Counted from the first letter of the stretch, positions 8,804 to 18,085 are shown. The stretch is DNA of 64,000 bases from Methylothermaceae bacteria B42 (GCA_001566965.1 LSNW01000002.1:1-64000); one strand, 5' to 3'. Notes: generated by a model not told the origin, from the sequence alone. Program-made: numbers and translations.

Positions 8804-9250
8804 TTAACGGCAAAGCCCCCGAAAGCGCCTGACATAGGCACGCAAATATTGCCGCTCAAACACTTCCGGCAACCATCGCTGCCCGGAAAGCAAATGGCAA
8901 TATTGGGACCCGATCACATAAACATTGGCGTCAACGGTTTTTCCGCATGCCAAGGTTACCGGCAATATTTGCCGCTCATAAAAATCACTCTCAAAGTCGT
9001 CCAACCGCTGCATTGAAAAATCATCCACCCCCCAATAGACCTGGCCATCAACGGCGGAATCGGGCTGAACGCATATCCCGGGAAAAACCCGGCCTTTGAC
9101 TTTATATCGCCCAAACCCTTTCAGCGTCGCAGGCTGTGCCGGGAAAATCCGCCCTGTCACCACCTTTAGCACCTGGGGAAAAAGCAGCGTTCCATACACA
9201 AAAACCACCTGACCGCCCATTTTTGTGCGAAATTTACCACAATATGTCAT
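8804..9250 (-). CDS. Gamma-glutamylcyclotransferase-like (AIG2/YtfP) protein
   Basis: The 148-residue product has the family's N-terminal Val-Phe-Val-Tyr-Gly-Thr-Leu motif, which binds substrate. It also has a Val-Tyr-Trp-Gly-Val and Asp-Asp-Phe-Glu-Ser-Asp-Phe-Tyr-Glu-Arg region with the acidic residue that acts as base in active members. Such proteins open or cyclise gamma-glutamyl amines, but many have no known substrate. Start is uncertain: ATG at 9250 or at 9220, the latter closer to the Tyr-Gly-Thr-Leu motif. It is divergent from the next gene by 47 bases. Confidence 0.8.
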   Translation of the reverse strand: MTYCGKFRTKMGGQVVFVYGTLLFPQVLKVVTGRIFPAQPATLKGFGRYKVKGRVFPGICVQPDSAVDGQVYWGVDDFSMQRLDDFESDFYERQILPVTLACGKTVDANVYVIGSQYCHLLSGQRWLPEVFERQYLRAYVRRFRGLCR

Positions 9251-9297
9251 AATTACGCGACATAGCCTGCTATCTTGTCAAAATCTAAGGAATATTC

Positions 9298-10203
9298 ATG
9301 CTGCCTTCGGGTATCAGGATTGGAATCAGCTTTTTTATTGCCAGCCTGCTTTTTGTTGCTTTTGCTTCCAGCGCGGCTGAAATTCATCCCCTGCCCAAAT
9401 GGCGTGAATTAACCCTGGAACTTTCCCCCGCCATTGTGGTTAAGGCCAAATTAAAAGCTTCTATTGGCAAAGAGGCCCTACCGGAGTTGCTGAATCGTCC
9501 CAAGGCCTTGGTTCCAGCAAACGAGAGCCCGCTGTACCACTTGACGGTAGAAACCCGTCTCAAGTGGTTTCTATCCAGTAAAACCTGGTTGGGTAATTTG
9601 TGGCTGGAACCCAATATGCAAGCCCTGCAACGCACCCGGATCAAATATGGCAAAAAAGGCAGTTATAAACTTTACCGCTATGCCCAGCACGGCGTTTACC
9701 GGATTCGCAAAGAACCCAGAAATAAAGAAAACGCCTTTCAACCCCCGGAAAACTGGCTAAAAAGCAAAGAAAGCTTCTACCCCTTCCCTCCCGGGGTCCG
9801 CCAAGAGTGCGGCATAATTACTGATCCTTATAGTATCTTGTTGCTGATCTCCAATGATTTTCCGCCAAAGGGACAATCATCGGCCAGTTTGTGCATGTTC
9901 AATAAAAAAAATCTCTATCGGGTCAAGTTTGAGCGCGCTGGCACCCAACCGCTGCAAGTGGATTACGTTATCAAGGGATCCAAGAAAAAACACATCAAAA
10001 CCACCGTCAAGGCTGAAAAAATTCTAGTTCGGCCATCCGCCTATGAGCCAGGTACTGATGAAGCCTTTGAGTTTTTGGGGATGGAGGGGGAAATTACCCT
10101 GCTCCGCGACCCCGACACGCATTATCTACTGCAAGTCATAGGAACTGTCCCGGAATTCGGCCGGGCCAAACTTGGTTTGACCAAAATCAAACTGTTCCAT
10201 TAG
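9298..10203 (+). CDS. Secreted protein of unknown function
   Basis: The 301-residue product starts with a signal peptide: a hydrophobic stretch at about 8-24, then Ala-Ser-Ser-Ala-Ala-Glu. The mature part is basic and mostly beta. Its layout is like the periplasmic DUF3108-type proteins (Trp-Leu-Ser-Ser-Lys, Tyr-Arg-Tyr, Arg-Ile-Arg-Lys), but I cannot assign a family. It has two Cys residues in the second half. It overlaps the phosphohexomutase gene tail to tail by 17 bases. Confidence 0.7.
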   Translation: MLPSGIRIGISFFIASLLFVAFASSAAEIHPLPKWRELTLELSPAIVVKAKLKASIGKEALPELLNRPKALVPANESPLYHLTVETRLKWFLSSKTWLGNLWLEPNMQALQRTRIKYGKKGSYKLYRYAQHGVYRIRKEPRNKENAFQPPENWLKSKESFYPFPPGVRQECGIITDPYSILLLISNDFPPKGQSSASLCMFNKKNLYRVKFERAGTQPLQVDYVIKGSKKKHIKTTVKAEKILVRPSAYEPGTDEAFEFLGMEGEITLLRDPDTHYLLQVIGTVPEFGRAKLGLTKIKLFH

Positions 10204-11926
10204 AGCCCTTTTCAACCACCAATGCTTGTAACCGGCGCAACAACCCATCCGGCTCCTTGACTGCCAAAGCCGCTATTTCCCTGGCCCGCTCAGGCGTACT
10301 GGCAAAGGCATAAATACGCAGTTGCGGCGCGTTGCCGGAAGGGCGAACATGGGCGATTTCACCATTGGCAAAATAACAACGGATACCGTCCAGCACATTG
10401 ATTTTGACAATTTCGGCAAAACCTTCCGCCGGCGAAAAAACCGATTCCAGCAAACGCTTCTTCTCCAGCCATGATTTGGCTTGCCCACTTTCCTGAGGCC
10501 ATACGCCAACTTTCCGATTGTCAGCATCCAGCAGCCTTACCGCGCCATCAACAAATTCCAGGGTTTTGATGCGATCATCCTCAGGCCTGAAAAATTCAAC
10601 CATCAGGCGGCTGTCCTCCTGCGGGAATTCGTCCAACAAATCCGATTTGCCATAACACGGTGGAAATTCCCGCAGTAATTTGGCTAAGGGTATCTGCCGC
10701 TGATTTGCTACCTGCAATACTGTCAACATGGGCAAGGTGGCATCACGAGTAGGCAGCGGTTCGAGCACGCCCTTTTCAAGAGTGATTGCAGAGCCCAACA
10801 AAAATCCGCCATTGGCTTCCCAAGCCATCACCCGCTGTTTCCCTTGGCTTTTCAGGGTTTCCATCGCCTCAATAACGTAAGGCGAACCGATCCGGGTCCG
10901 TAGCACTGAAATGCCCCGGGTATTAAAAAATTCCTCCAGGGCGGGATTGGCGCTGATGGGCACGGCCACGGCATCGGCTTTGAGGGCATCGGCAACAATA
11001 GCGCCCAACAAATCGCCGGGGATAAACTGCAATTTCGTTTCGCCACCGGATTGCTGCAAACCAATCACCAATGGCCGGTCGCTGTCTCCGTCGGTGGAAA
11101 CAATCGCGTCGAATTGCCCCGATTGTTGGCCAGCCAAATCCGCCAACATCTGTAAATGGTGATCGGAAATCGCCTCGGTATCCAAAGGAATAAATTCCTC
11201 ACTGCGCCCGGCGCGGACCACCTCGGCGCCGGCATTTTCCAGAATCTGCGGAATCAATTCCCGGCCCACGGCGCTGTACTCAAAAAACAGCACCCTCAAA
11301 CCCTTTAGGGCATCGGTAGGAAAAACCTTTCGGTAGCGGGATTGAAATACTTCCGCGGCCGATGGATTGGAATCGGGCAATGGGTATTTGAATTGCGGTT
11401 TGAACATCCCCTTGGCGTCAAAGAGTGATTGGCCGGCAGGTCGGTTATATTCCTGGTCACGGAAGGCAGAAACCGCCCGGACAATGCCCGCCTCATCGCT
11501 TTTCAGCACCTCGCCATCACAACGATTGGCTTTTTGACCATTGCGATCCGCGGGGATATGGCTGCCGGTCACCACGAAGCTGGCCACCCCTTTTTGCAAG
11601 GCGTAATACGTCAATGCCGGGGTGGGTATCCGGCCCACATAATCCACTTGGTAACCGGCATCGGCTATCGCTTTGGCCGTCGCTTGCAGCAACCGCTCCG
11701 TGGAAGGACGCAAATCCCCCGCCAACGGAATGGCAATGGCATCAGCCGACCCTGAATTACAGGTGATCTTCCCGGTCTGCTCAAAATACGCTAATGTGCC
11801 CCGTGTCAGACAATAGACTTCGATATCCGTCAGTTCCGTCACCTTGGCCCGCACGCCACTGGTGCCAAAACGCAGCGGCTGGGGGGTGTATTCGAGAATG
11901 TCTTTTAATGCGGGTTCCTTACTCAC
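10187..11926 (-). CDS. Alpha-D-phosphohexomutase (phosphomannomutase/phosphoglucomutase family)
   Basis: Members move phosphate between C1 and C6 of hexoses (or the aminosugar equivalent) for cell-surface sugar synthesis. The 579-residue protein has the phosphoserine loop Thr-Gly-Ser-His-Ile-Pro (about 120), the metal loop Asp-Gly-Asp-Ser-Asp-Arg-Pro (about 280) and the C-terminal phosphate-binding Arg-Pro-Ser-Gly-Asn-Ala-Pro. It is longer than the usual 450-460 residues. The sugar-specificity loop does not match a subtype I can name. A GTG start at 11926 has a good AGGAG site six bases upstream. Confidence 0.85.
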   Translation of the reverse strand: MSKEPALKDILEYTPQPLRFGTSGVRAKVTELTDIEVYCLTRGTLAYFEQTGKITCNSGSADAIAIPLAGDLRPSTERLLQATAKAIADAGYQVDYVGRIPTPALTYYALQKGVASFVVTGSHIPADRNGQKANRCDGEVLKSDEAGIVRAVSAFRDQEYNRPAGQSLFDAKGMFKPQFKYPLPDSNPSAAEVFQSRYRKVFPTDALKGLRVLFFEYSAVGRELIPQILENAGAEVVRAGRSEEFIPLDTEAISDHHLQMLADLAGQQSGQFDAIVSTDGDSDRPLVIGLQQSGGETKLQFIPGDLLGAIVADALKADAVAVPISANPALEEFFNTRGISVLRTRIGSPYVIEAMETLKSQGKQRVMAWEANGGFLLGSAITLEKGVLEPLPTRDATLPMLTVLQVANQRQIPLAKLLREFPPCYGKSDLLDEFPQEDSRLMVEFFRPEDDRIKTLEFVDGAVRLLDADNRKVGVWPQESGQAKSWLEKKRLLESVFSPAEGFAEIVKINVLDGIRCYFANGEIAHVRPSGNAPQLRIYAFASTPERAREIAALAVKEPDGLLRRLQALVVEKGSNGTV

Positions 11927-11975
11927 TGGTAACTCCTAATCGATTCGATTGCCTAAAATTTTAGGGATATTCCGG

Positions 11976-13193
11976 TTATGCCAAGTGGCAAGGCAGAATC
12001 TTCACCTTGGCGAACTTGCGCTTACCCACTTGAAAAATATGGGTCTCTTCAGGCGGCAACACAAGCTTGGGATCCGACACCCGCTCCCCGTCAATCCTCA
12101 CCGCTCCTTGTTTGATCATGCGCAAGGCTTCGGAGGTGCTTTTCACCAATCCGGCATCCTTGAGCAGATTAGCAATGGCATAGCCTTCGGGGTCCGGGGC
12201 AGGCAACCGCTGCAAAGGCAGATCTTCCGGCAAGATCCCTTGCTTGAAGCGGGCTTCAAAATTCTCCAGGGCTTTTTGCGCCGCCTCGGCGCCATGAAAG
12301 CGGGTCACGATTTCCAAAGCCAGTTTGACCTTATAATCCCGGGGATTGGCGCCTTCCCCGCATGCCTTGCGAAAAGCTTCAACTTCTTCCATGGGACGGA
12401 AGCTCAATAGCTCGAAGTAGCGCCACATCAACTCATCGGAAATGGACATGATTTTGCCAAACATTTCATTCGGTGGCTCGGCAATGCCGATATAATTCCC
12501 CAGGGATTTTGACATCTTCTGGACGCCGTCGAGCCCTTCCAGAATCGGCAAGGTCATTACCACCTGGGGCTTTTGCCCATGGCTTTCCTGGAGCTGGCGG
12601 CCCACCAGCAAATTAAACTTCTGGTCGGTCCCCCCCAATTCCACATCCGCCTTCAGCGCCACCGAATCGTAACCTTGAATCAACGGATACAGAAACTCAT
12701 GAATGGCAATAGCCTGGCCGCTTTGGTAACGCTTGCTGAAGTCATCCCGTTCCAGCATCCGCGCCACGGTAAACTTGGCCGCCAACTGGATCAAATCCGC
12801 CGCGCTCATGGCATTCATCCAGCTGGAATTGAACATGACCAGGGTTCTTTCAGGATCGAGAATTTTATAGATCTGCTCCTCGTAGGTACGGGCGTTTTCA
12901 ATCACCTCGTCGCGGCTAAGGGGTTTGCGGGTTTGATTTTTTCCGGTGGGGTCGCCAATCATTCCGGTGAAATCACCAATCAAAAAAATTGCCTCGTGCC
13001 CCAAATCCTGAAACTGCTTGAGTTTGTTCAGCAATACCGTATGCCCCAAATGCAAATCCGGCGCGGTGGGATCGAAACCGGCTTTCACCCGCAAAGGACG
13101 CCCGCTCTCGAGACGCTCCAGCAATTCCTTTTCCAGCAAAATTTCTTCCACGCCGCGTTTTAGCAGCGCCAGGGCCTTTTCAGCTTCGCTCAT
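11976..13193 (-). CDS. tyrS: Tyrosyl-tRNA synthetase
   Basis: The 405-residue enzyme charges tRNA-Tyr. The class I signature His-Leu-Gly-His is at 48-51, and the Lys-Met-Ser-Lys-Ser loop is in the second half of the catalytic core. A C-terminal S4 RNA-binding domain (about 340-400) completes it. The N-terminal Asp-Pro-Thr-Ala-Pro-Asp-Leu-His form resembles the TyrZ-type enzymes found in Pseudomonas. The ATG at 13193 has a strong AAAGGAG site, so the longer upstream frame is rejected. It is divergent from mepM, as in pseudomonads. Confidence 0.95.
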   Translation of the reverse strand: MSEAEKALALLKRGVEEILLEKELLERLESGRPLRVKAGFDPTAPDLHLGHTVLLNKLKQFQDLGHEAIFLIGDFTGMIGDPTGKNQTRKPLSRDEVIENARTYEEQIYKILDPERTLVMFNSSWMNAMSAADLIQLAAKFTVARMLERDDFSKRYQSGQAIAIHEFLYPLIQGYDSVALKADVELGGTDQKFNLLVGRQLQESHGQKPQVVMTLPILEGLDGVQKMSKSLGNYIGIAEPPNEMFGKIMSISDELMWRYFELLSFRPMEEVEAFRKACGEGANPRDYKVKLALEIVTRFHGAEAAQKALENFEARFKQGILPEDLPLQRLPAPDPEGYAIANLLKDAGLVKSTSEALRMIKQGAVRIDGERVSDPKLVLPPEETHIFQVGKRKFAKVKILPCHLA

Positions 13194-13341
13194 TCTGTCT
13201 CCTTTAACATACCGGCCTGTTACCGCTGCCAACAGAAAGACTGGCAAGACGGATCAGGGTCAATTAAACTTTACAATTCTATCTTTTTTACCCCTGTCTT
13301 TGTCACAAAAAATAATAACCGTACGCCTTGTTAAGGACCCG

Positions 13342-14646
13342 ATGAAAAAACTGATTTTAAGCGGCTTGGCTATGATGCTGCTTGGCGGATTGGGCGCGGC
13401 CAGTTCGGAAAACTTTTGGGTGGAGAAGCAGGACCGTGCGCTTAAAACCACCCAGAAACCTGCGCCCCTACCGACGCTACCCCAAACCTTGCCAGCAACA
13501 CCCTCCTCCATCGAGGAAGCAAACGATCAGTGGATTGAACACCAAATCAAAAAAGGGGAATCGTTGGCCGGGATTTTTTCCAAGTATGATTTGGGCGCTG
13601 ATACGTTAAATGCAATCCTGGAAGACAATGCTTCCCTGCAAAAGCAATTGACCCGGCTCTATCCGGGTAAAACCCTGAAGTTAAGGGTAAACGATCAAGG
13701 GGAACTGGAATCTTTGGTCTATCAACAAAGCAAAACCGATACCATCGCTGTCACCAAAACCGTCGATGGTTTCACCAGCCAGCTGGTTTCCCTAGCCCCG
13801 GAGCGGGAATTACAGCTTGCCAGCGGCACCATCCAACAGTCTCTCTTTCTGGATGGGAAAGCCGCCGGTCTCAGTGACAAACTAATCCTGGCACTGACGG
13901 AAATTTTCGGCTGGGACATTGACTTCGCCCGGGGCCTACAACCGGGAGACCGCTTCACCGTCTTGTATGAAAAACTCTTCATTGATGATGAACCCATTGG
14001 CGACGGGGCAATCGTTGCGGCGGAATTCATCAATAATGGACAAACCTACCGGGCCTTGCGCTATACCTTGCCTGATGGCCACACGGATTACTTCACCCCG
14101 GATGGCGAGTCCCTGCGCAAGGCTTTTCTGCGCACGCCGGTCAAATCCGCGCGCATCACCTCCCGCTTCAATCTAAAACGCCGCCATCCCGTGCTTCACC
14201 GTATCCGCGCCCACAAAGGCGTGGATTATGCCGCGCCTACGGGAACGCCGGTGCGTGCCACCGGCGACGGCAAAATTATCTTCCGTGGCCACAAGGGCGG
14301 TTATGGGCGGGTCATCGTTCTCGACCATGGCCAAGGCTACACTACTCTGTACGCCCACCTCAGCCGCTTTTCCAAAAAATTCAAAACCGGCAGCAGGGTC
14401 AAGCAAGGGGATGTGATTGGCTTTGTAGGCAAATCCGGGCTGGCTACCGGCCCCCATCTTCACTACGAATTCCGCATTCATGGCCGCCACCGCGACCCTT
14501 TAACCGTTCCCCTGCCCGGCTCTCGCCCCATTCCATTACCGCTACTCGCTGGCTTCCAGAACAAGACCGCTCCCCTAGTGGCGGCGCTGGATCAGGCCAG
14601 CCCAGTAGCCATCGCCAAGGCCGAAACCCCATCTACGCCTCCGTGA
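13342..14646 (+). CDS. mepM: Peptidoglycan DD-endopeptidase, M23 family (MepM-like)
   Basis: The 434-residue product cuts D-Ala-mDAP cross-links to allow wall growth. It has an N-terminal signal or anchor (about 1-22) and a LysM/OapA-like domain (about 55-115). A Csd3-like inhibitory middle region follows, then the LytM/M23 domain (about 265-385). Zinc ligands are seen as His291-x3-Asp295 and His372-x-His374. The start at 13342 has AAGGA upstream; the longer frame runs into tyrS. The gene ends in a GTGA overlap with anmK. Confidence 0.92.
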   Translation: MKKLILSGLAMMLLGGLGAASSENFWVEKQDRALKTTQKPAPLPTLPQTLPATPSSIEEANDQWIEHQIKKGESLAGIFSKYDLGADTLNAILEDNASLQKQLTRLYPGKTLKLRVNDQGELESLVYQQSKTDTIAVTKTVDGFTSQLVSLAPERELQLASGTIQQSLFLDGKAAGLSDKLILALTEIFGWDIDFARGLQPGDRFTVLYEKLFIDDEPIGDGAIVAAEFINNGQTYRALRYTLPDGHTDYFTPDGESLRKAFLRTPVKSARITSRFNLKRRHPVLHRIRAHKGVDYAAPTGTPVRATGDGKIIFRGHKGGYGRVIVLDHGQGYTTLYAHLSRFSKKFKTGSRVKQGDVIGFVGKSGLATGPHLHYEFRIHGRHRDPLTVPLPGSRPIPLPLLAGFQNKTAPLVAALDQASPVAIAKAETPSTPP

Positions 14647-15773
14647 CGGACTATTTTATCGGCCTAATGTCCGGCACCAGCCTGGATGGCGTTGATGTTG
14701 CCTTAGTCAAATTTGACGCCGGCAACATCCAACTGGCCGGCCGGCATTACCATCCCTATCCACAAGAACTGCAAAACCGCCTTCACCAATACTGTTTTGC
14801 TAAAACCATTCCCTTATCCGCCCTGGGCCAATTGGATGCCGAATTGGGAGAACTGTACGGCCATTGCGTGCTTGAACTGCTCAAGCAAACCGGCATCGCC
14901 GCCAAAGCCATCATCGCCATCGGCAGTCATGGGCAAACTCTGCATCACAACCCCAATACCCATCATCGCTACACGCTTCAAATCGGCGACCCCAACCGGA
15001 TAGCCGAAATCACCGGCATTACCACCGTCGCCGATTTCCGCCGCCGAGACATCGCCGCCGGCGGCCAGGGAGCGCCTCTGGTACCGGCCTTTCACCAGGC
15101 GATATTTCAATCGGAAGAAGAAAACCGGGCAGTGCTCAACCTTGGCGGCATCGCCAATGTCACCCTCTTGCCCAAAACTGCCAGCGGCCAGCCAGTCACG
15201 GGCTTCGATACCGGCCCTGGCAATACCTTGCTCAACGCCTGGATTGCCCGCCATCAGGGCCAGCCTTACGATCGAAATGGCGACTGGGCCCGCTCCGGAC
15301 AATGCCACAGCGCCCTCCTGGAAACCCTCTTGAACGACCCCTATTTCCACCAGCGCCCCCCTAAAAGCACTGGGCCTGAATACTTTTCCCTATCCTGGCT
15401 GGAAAAACACCTGGAATCATTCCCGCCAATCCCGCTCCAAGACATTCAAGCCACCCTTACCCACCTCACCGCAACCAGCATCCGCCAAGGATTTGCATTG
15501 ACGGGATTTACGCCAAGCAAAATCCTGATCTGCGGCGGCGGCGTTCACAATCAATATTTGGTGGCTTTGATTACAGAACAACTCAACTGCCCCGTATCCA
15601 GCACGGAAGAATACGGCACCCCCCCTGACTGGGTGGAAGCCATGGCTTTCGCCTGGCTCGCCAGACAAACCCTGGCAAACCAGCCGGGCAATTTGCCAAG
15701 CGTCACCGGCGCCAGGTATCCGGTAGTTTTGGGGGGGATTTATCCGGGCCTTGCTTTTCTCGGCAAATCTTAG
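14643..15773 (+). CDS. anmK: Anhydro-N-acetylmuramic acid kinase
   Basis: The enzyme phosphorylates 1,6-anhydroMurNAc, released by lytic transglycosylases such as MltD, to MurNAc-6-P for recycling. The 376-residue protein has the N-terminal Gly-Leu-Met-Ser-Gly-Thr-Ser-Leu-Asp-Gly-Val-Asp ATP-binding motif. It also has Gly-Phe-Asp-Thr-Gly-Pro-Gly-Asn and Cys-Gly-Gly-Gly-Val-His-Asn of the ASKHA fold. GTG start overlaps the mepM stop by four bases, so the two are translationally coupled. Confidence 0.95.
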   Translation: MTDYFIGLMSGTSLDGVDVALVKFDAGNIQLAGRHYHPYPQELQNRLHQYCFAKTIPLSALGQLDAELGELYGHCVLELLKQTGIAAKAIIAIGSHGQTLHHNPNTHHRYTLQIGDPNRIAEITGITTVADFRRRDIAAGGQGAPLVPAFHQAIFQSEEENRAVLNLGGIANVTLLPKTASGQPVTGFDTGPGNTLLNAWIARHQGQPYDRNGDWARSGQCHSALLETLLNDPYFHQRPPKSTGPEYFSLSWLEKHLESFPPIPLQDIQATLTHLTATSIRQGFALTGFTPSKILICGGGVHNQYLVALITEQLNCPVSSTEEYGTPPDWVEAMAFAWLARQTLANQPGNLPSVTGARYPVVLGGIYPGLAFLGKS

Positions 15774-15780
15774 ATCTTGA

Positions 15781-16137
15781 CAAAGCTCTCTGTATTGCGC
15801 TGCCCATCGCCGCCAACACCATCAACACGCCGATGCGGCCCGCAACTTGATCATGTGCGATATTTCCTTGTGGGAAATCGCCATGCTCGTCAAACGAAAA
15901 CGAATCGAAATCGAGGAAACCCCGGCCAACCTGATCCGGCTGATTCTCAGCGCAAGAAACTACACCCTCGTCCATATCACCCCGGAAATAACCGAACTCT
16001 CGGTAAATTTAGATTCAGCAATTAACAGCGATCCGGCGGACAGAATCATCGCGGCAACCTCCATTTTGAATCAGGCGCCTATTGTCACGACCGATAGAAA
16101 TTTACTGGATAGCCAATTGATTGAGACTATTTGGTGA
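15781..16137 (+). pseudogene. 5'-truncated PIN-domain toxin (VapC-like)
   Basis: Residues from Ser-Leu-Trp-Glu-Ile-Ala-Met-Leu onward match the middle and end of PIN-domain ribonucleases, including the second acidic cluster Asp-Pro-Ala-Asp-Arg-Ile-Ile-Ala-Ala and the end motif Ile-Val-Thr-Thr-Asp. The N-terminal Leu-Asp-Thr-His strand with the first catalytic Asp is absent. The frame upstream (15781-15846) holds unrelated sequence after a stop at 15778. No antitoxin gene precedes it. First possible starts are TTG 15847 and ATG 15853. A dead fragment is most likely. Confidence 0.7.
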
Positions 16138-16426
16138 ACCTTAACAGTCTGATTCGCAACATCCCTCCCGCTCACCCATCAGGCAGCTAGCTGTCCAAAT
16201 TGTTAATCAGCGTATTTCCCACGCCTATTGCATAATCTCTCGGCAGCCTTCACTGTTTCGCCAAGTTCAAATGAATATGAATGAGTATATTCTAACGCTA
16301 CAGAGGAGGGGGGTTTGCTGAATTAGCGATATTGTTTCGCTGGGAGAGGCACAGCCAGAAAGTGCAACAACTGATGTAATGATGTATTTGTTCATAATTT
16401 ATTTCTAATGGGTTTTGATTTCCTCT

Positions 16427-16702
16427 TTATGGTTGTTCAGCAAATCCGATATGCCGCTTTTCGTGAGCAGTTACGAATAACTTTACGTAACGATGAGGAA
16501 TTGATATCTCAACCTTGAAATTTGTGTCTGTCGCGTTATTCGGGGTCGCAATGAACGTAAAATACGGGCCATTTGGCACAACTTCATGACAATAAATATA
16601 CTTGCCAATTGGACCTTGACTACTGTAGGGCCTTAGAGCCTCACCAAGATCTTTCCACCCCTCTTCTGTAAGGAGTATCCCGACCACATTTTCGGCTGTC
16701 AT
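16427..16702 (-). CDS. Small protein of unknown function
   Basis: The product has about 91 residues from the ATG at 16702, which has a GGAGAG site; a GTG at 16729 lacks one. The sequence is soluble and mixed alpha/beta, with aromatic and His residues towards the C-terminus (His-Arg-Tyr-Val, His-Glu-Lys-Arg-His). No family was recognised. It lies 36 bases after the 260-residue gene on the same strand and was probably acquired with it; both have lower GC than their surroundings by eye. Confidence 0.55.
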   Translation of the reverse strand: MTAENVVGILLTEEGWKDLGEALRPYSSQGPIGKYIYCHEVVPNGPYFTFIATPNNATDTNFKVEISIPHRYVKLFVTAHEKRHIGFAEQP

Positions 16703-16738
16703 CCATTCTCTCCAAATATATTGCACCAACGGCTCAGC

Positions 16739-17521
16739 TCAGGTGTGCTGTTTTTGCGTCGCCTGGAACCGAATGTTATGTTTCTCATACAAAGTTCTTA
16801 CAGTCCTATTGCCCTCTACAAGCAAAATCCTCTCGAATTTATGTTTCAGTGACAATTGATCTAGAGCCTGCATGTAGGTATTGGCGTCGGCGAGCCTGTA
16901 ATCATTATATAAGGCCAGCCAAACGGGGCCGTTAAAATCCAGTGAACGACACTTCTCTGTTTTTACAGCAATCCGGTCCGCCAGAATGTGTTTTGCATTA
17001 GCTAAAATATCCACATGAGATTTTTGGTTTGTGACCAGACCAACCAACTGCTTTCCTGAAAGTCGATCCGCTGGGATGAGATGGATGGTGATTTGATTCC
17101 CCAAAATCTCTTTCTCGACAGTAACGTCCGCCACACCAGTAGTCTCGATAAGCTCAATAATCACCTGGCCGAGTTGAGGTTTTAATCTTCTAGCGCTCGC
17201 AATTGGAGCTGATAGAGTCAGATGCACTGTGCGCCCTTTCGGGATTTTTTTACTAAGCTCCCTATTAAGTTCTTCACATAATCGGATGGCTGTAGCGTCT
17301 TCAGACAACCGTGGTTTATATCCACCATTCTCATCTGTAACATATTGCGTAAGCCTAGAAATCTCGACAGCAATGGTAGTACCCCTAGCGTACAAATAGG
17401 CATCAGGAGGATTCTCGGCAGGCTTCCACTCACCTGAGACAGAGGCGGCTACAGCTTGGATGACAAACTCCTCATCACCTCGTAATTTACTTGTGGCTGT
17501 GTTGGACATTTTCCCAGTCAT
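16739..17521 (-). CDS. Unknown protein, possibly PD-(D/E)XK nuclease-like at the N-terminus
   Basis: The 260-residue soluble protein has Pro-Pro-Asp-Ala-Tyr-Leu followed ten residues later by Ala-Val-Glu-Ile-Ser (about residues 39-56). This has the spacing of the PD...ExK nuclease core, but Ser stands where Lys is expected, so activity is doubtful. The rest is alpha/beta and ends in a basic tail. No family was recognised. Start is ATG 17521 or ATG 17509, neither with a strong ribosome site. With the next small gene it forms a two-gene unit next to IS and repeat remnants, so an accessory role is likely. Confidence 0.6.
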   Translation of the reverse strand: MTGKMSNTATSKLRGDEEFVIQAVAASVSGEWKPAENPPDAYLYARGTTIAVEISRLTQYVTDENGGYKPRLSEDATAIRLCEELNRELSKKIPKGRTVHLTLSAPIASARRLKPQLGQVIIELIETTGVADVTVEKEILGNQITIHLIPADRLSGKQLVGLVTNQKSHVDILANAKHILADRIAVKTEKCRSLDFNGPVWLALYNDYRLADANTYMQALDQLSLKHKFERILLVEGNRTVRTLYEKHNIRFQATQKQHT

Positions 17522-17698
17522 GAAATATAACGACCAAGATCACCTGCCGCTGGAGCGCAGCGGAATGGCGATCAGGTGGAGTGTCTTAATACTTATTCAT
17601 GACCGCCTCCCCTGATAAATGGGCTTAGTGGACTAGCCACCATCCAAGCTTCAAATGAGGTTTACGATATCAATGCATTAAGCAGAGGAAGCGATCAA
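17522..17698 (+). other. Non-coding left region of the IS110 remnant
   Basis: These 177 bases lie directly upstream of the IS110 transposase start and contain nested inverted repeats: CACCTG 17541-17546 with CAGGTG 17573-17578, and CCGCT 17547-17551 with AGCGG 17559-17563. In intact IS110 elements of the IS621 type, this position encodes the structured bridge RNA that guides recombination. That this segment is such a relic is inference from position and folding. Confidence 0.45.
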
Positions 17699-17839
17699 AT
17701 GAGATTTTACACCCAAACCCATCAAGATGTCTGTGGCGTTGATTTGCATAGCAAAACCCTGTACTTATGCATTTTGAATCACTCCGGCGAGATTGTATAT
17801 GACCCCCGAAAAAATCAAGGCCGGATTTCCCGGCCTTGA
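17699..17839 (+). pseudogene. IS110-family transposase, N-terminal stump
   Basis: From the ATG at 17699, about 35 residues match the N-terminus of IS110 transposases: Phe-Tyr-Thr-Gln, then Cys-Gly-Val-Asp-Leu-His with the first catalytic Asp of the DEDD fold, then Leu-Tyr-Leu-Cys-Ile-Leu and Gly-Glu-Ile. The similarity stops at about 17803. The frame then runs into a hairpin and a TGA at 17837. About 90 percent of the gene is missing. Confidence 0.8.
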
Positions 17840-17843
17840 TTTG
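17811..17843 (-). terminator. Rho-independent terminator (minus strand)
   Basis: A long stem (AAATCAAGGCCGG / CCGGCCTTGATTT, about 13 bp, 3-4-base loop) is followed on the minus strand by a run of T. It would stop transcription coming leftwards from the rtcB remnant region, and is probably its original terminator. Confidence 0.7.
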
Positions 17844-17956
17844 TTGCAACATTTTTCGCAGCTGCCGTTTTTCCGCCTGGCGGTTGGCGGAGGGGGATTT
17901 TTCATGCACCCCACCTTTGCCCAGGATCGGGGCGCGGGCTTACGCAATCCTTGGCT

Positions 17957-18065
17957 GTCATTTCGACCGGAGGGAGAAATCTTGACACATCAGCATTCAT
18001 TTTAGGGCGACTGCAAGATTTCTCGCAAGCTCTCTCACTTCGTTCGAGACAGAGCTCGAAATGAC
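17957..18065. repeat. Nested palindromic element of about 109 bp (MITE-like)
   Basis: Outer arms GTCATTTCGA (17957-17966) and TCGAAATGAC (18056-18065) are perfect. Inner arms GAGAAATCTTG (17974-17984) and CAAGATTTCTC (18014-18024) are also perfect. The element has no coding potential and resembles the palindromic interspersed elements seen in many genomes. It lies between the terminator and the rtcB remnant. Confidence 0.75.
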
Positions 18066-18085
18066 GGTGCGTAATATCAAGATCA

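Noticed and set aside
17670-17947. Small minus-strand frames near the IS110 stump
   Set aside because: They cross a terminator hairpin and the stump, and show no family features; any real 3' gene end there cannot be proved.
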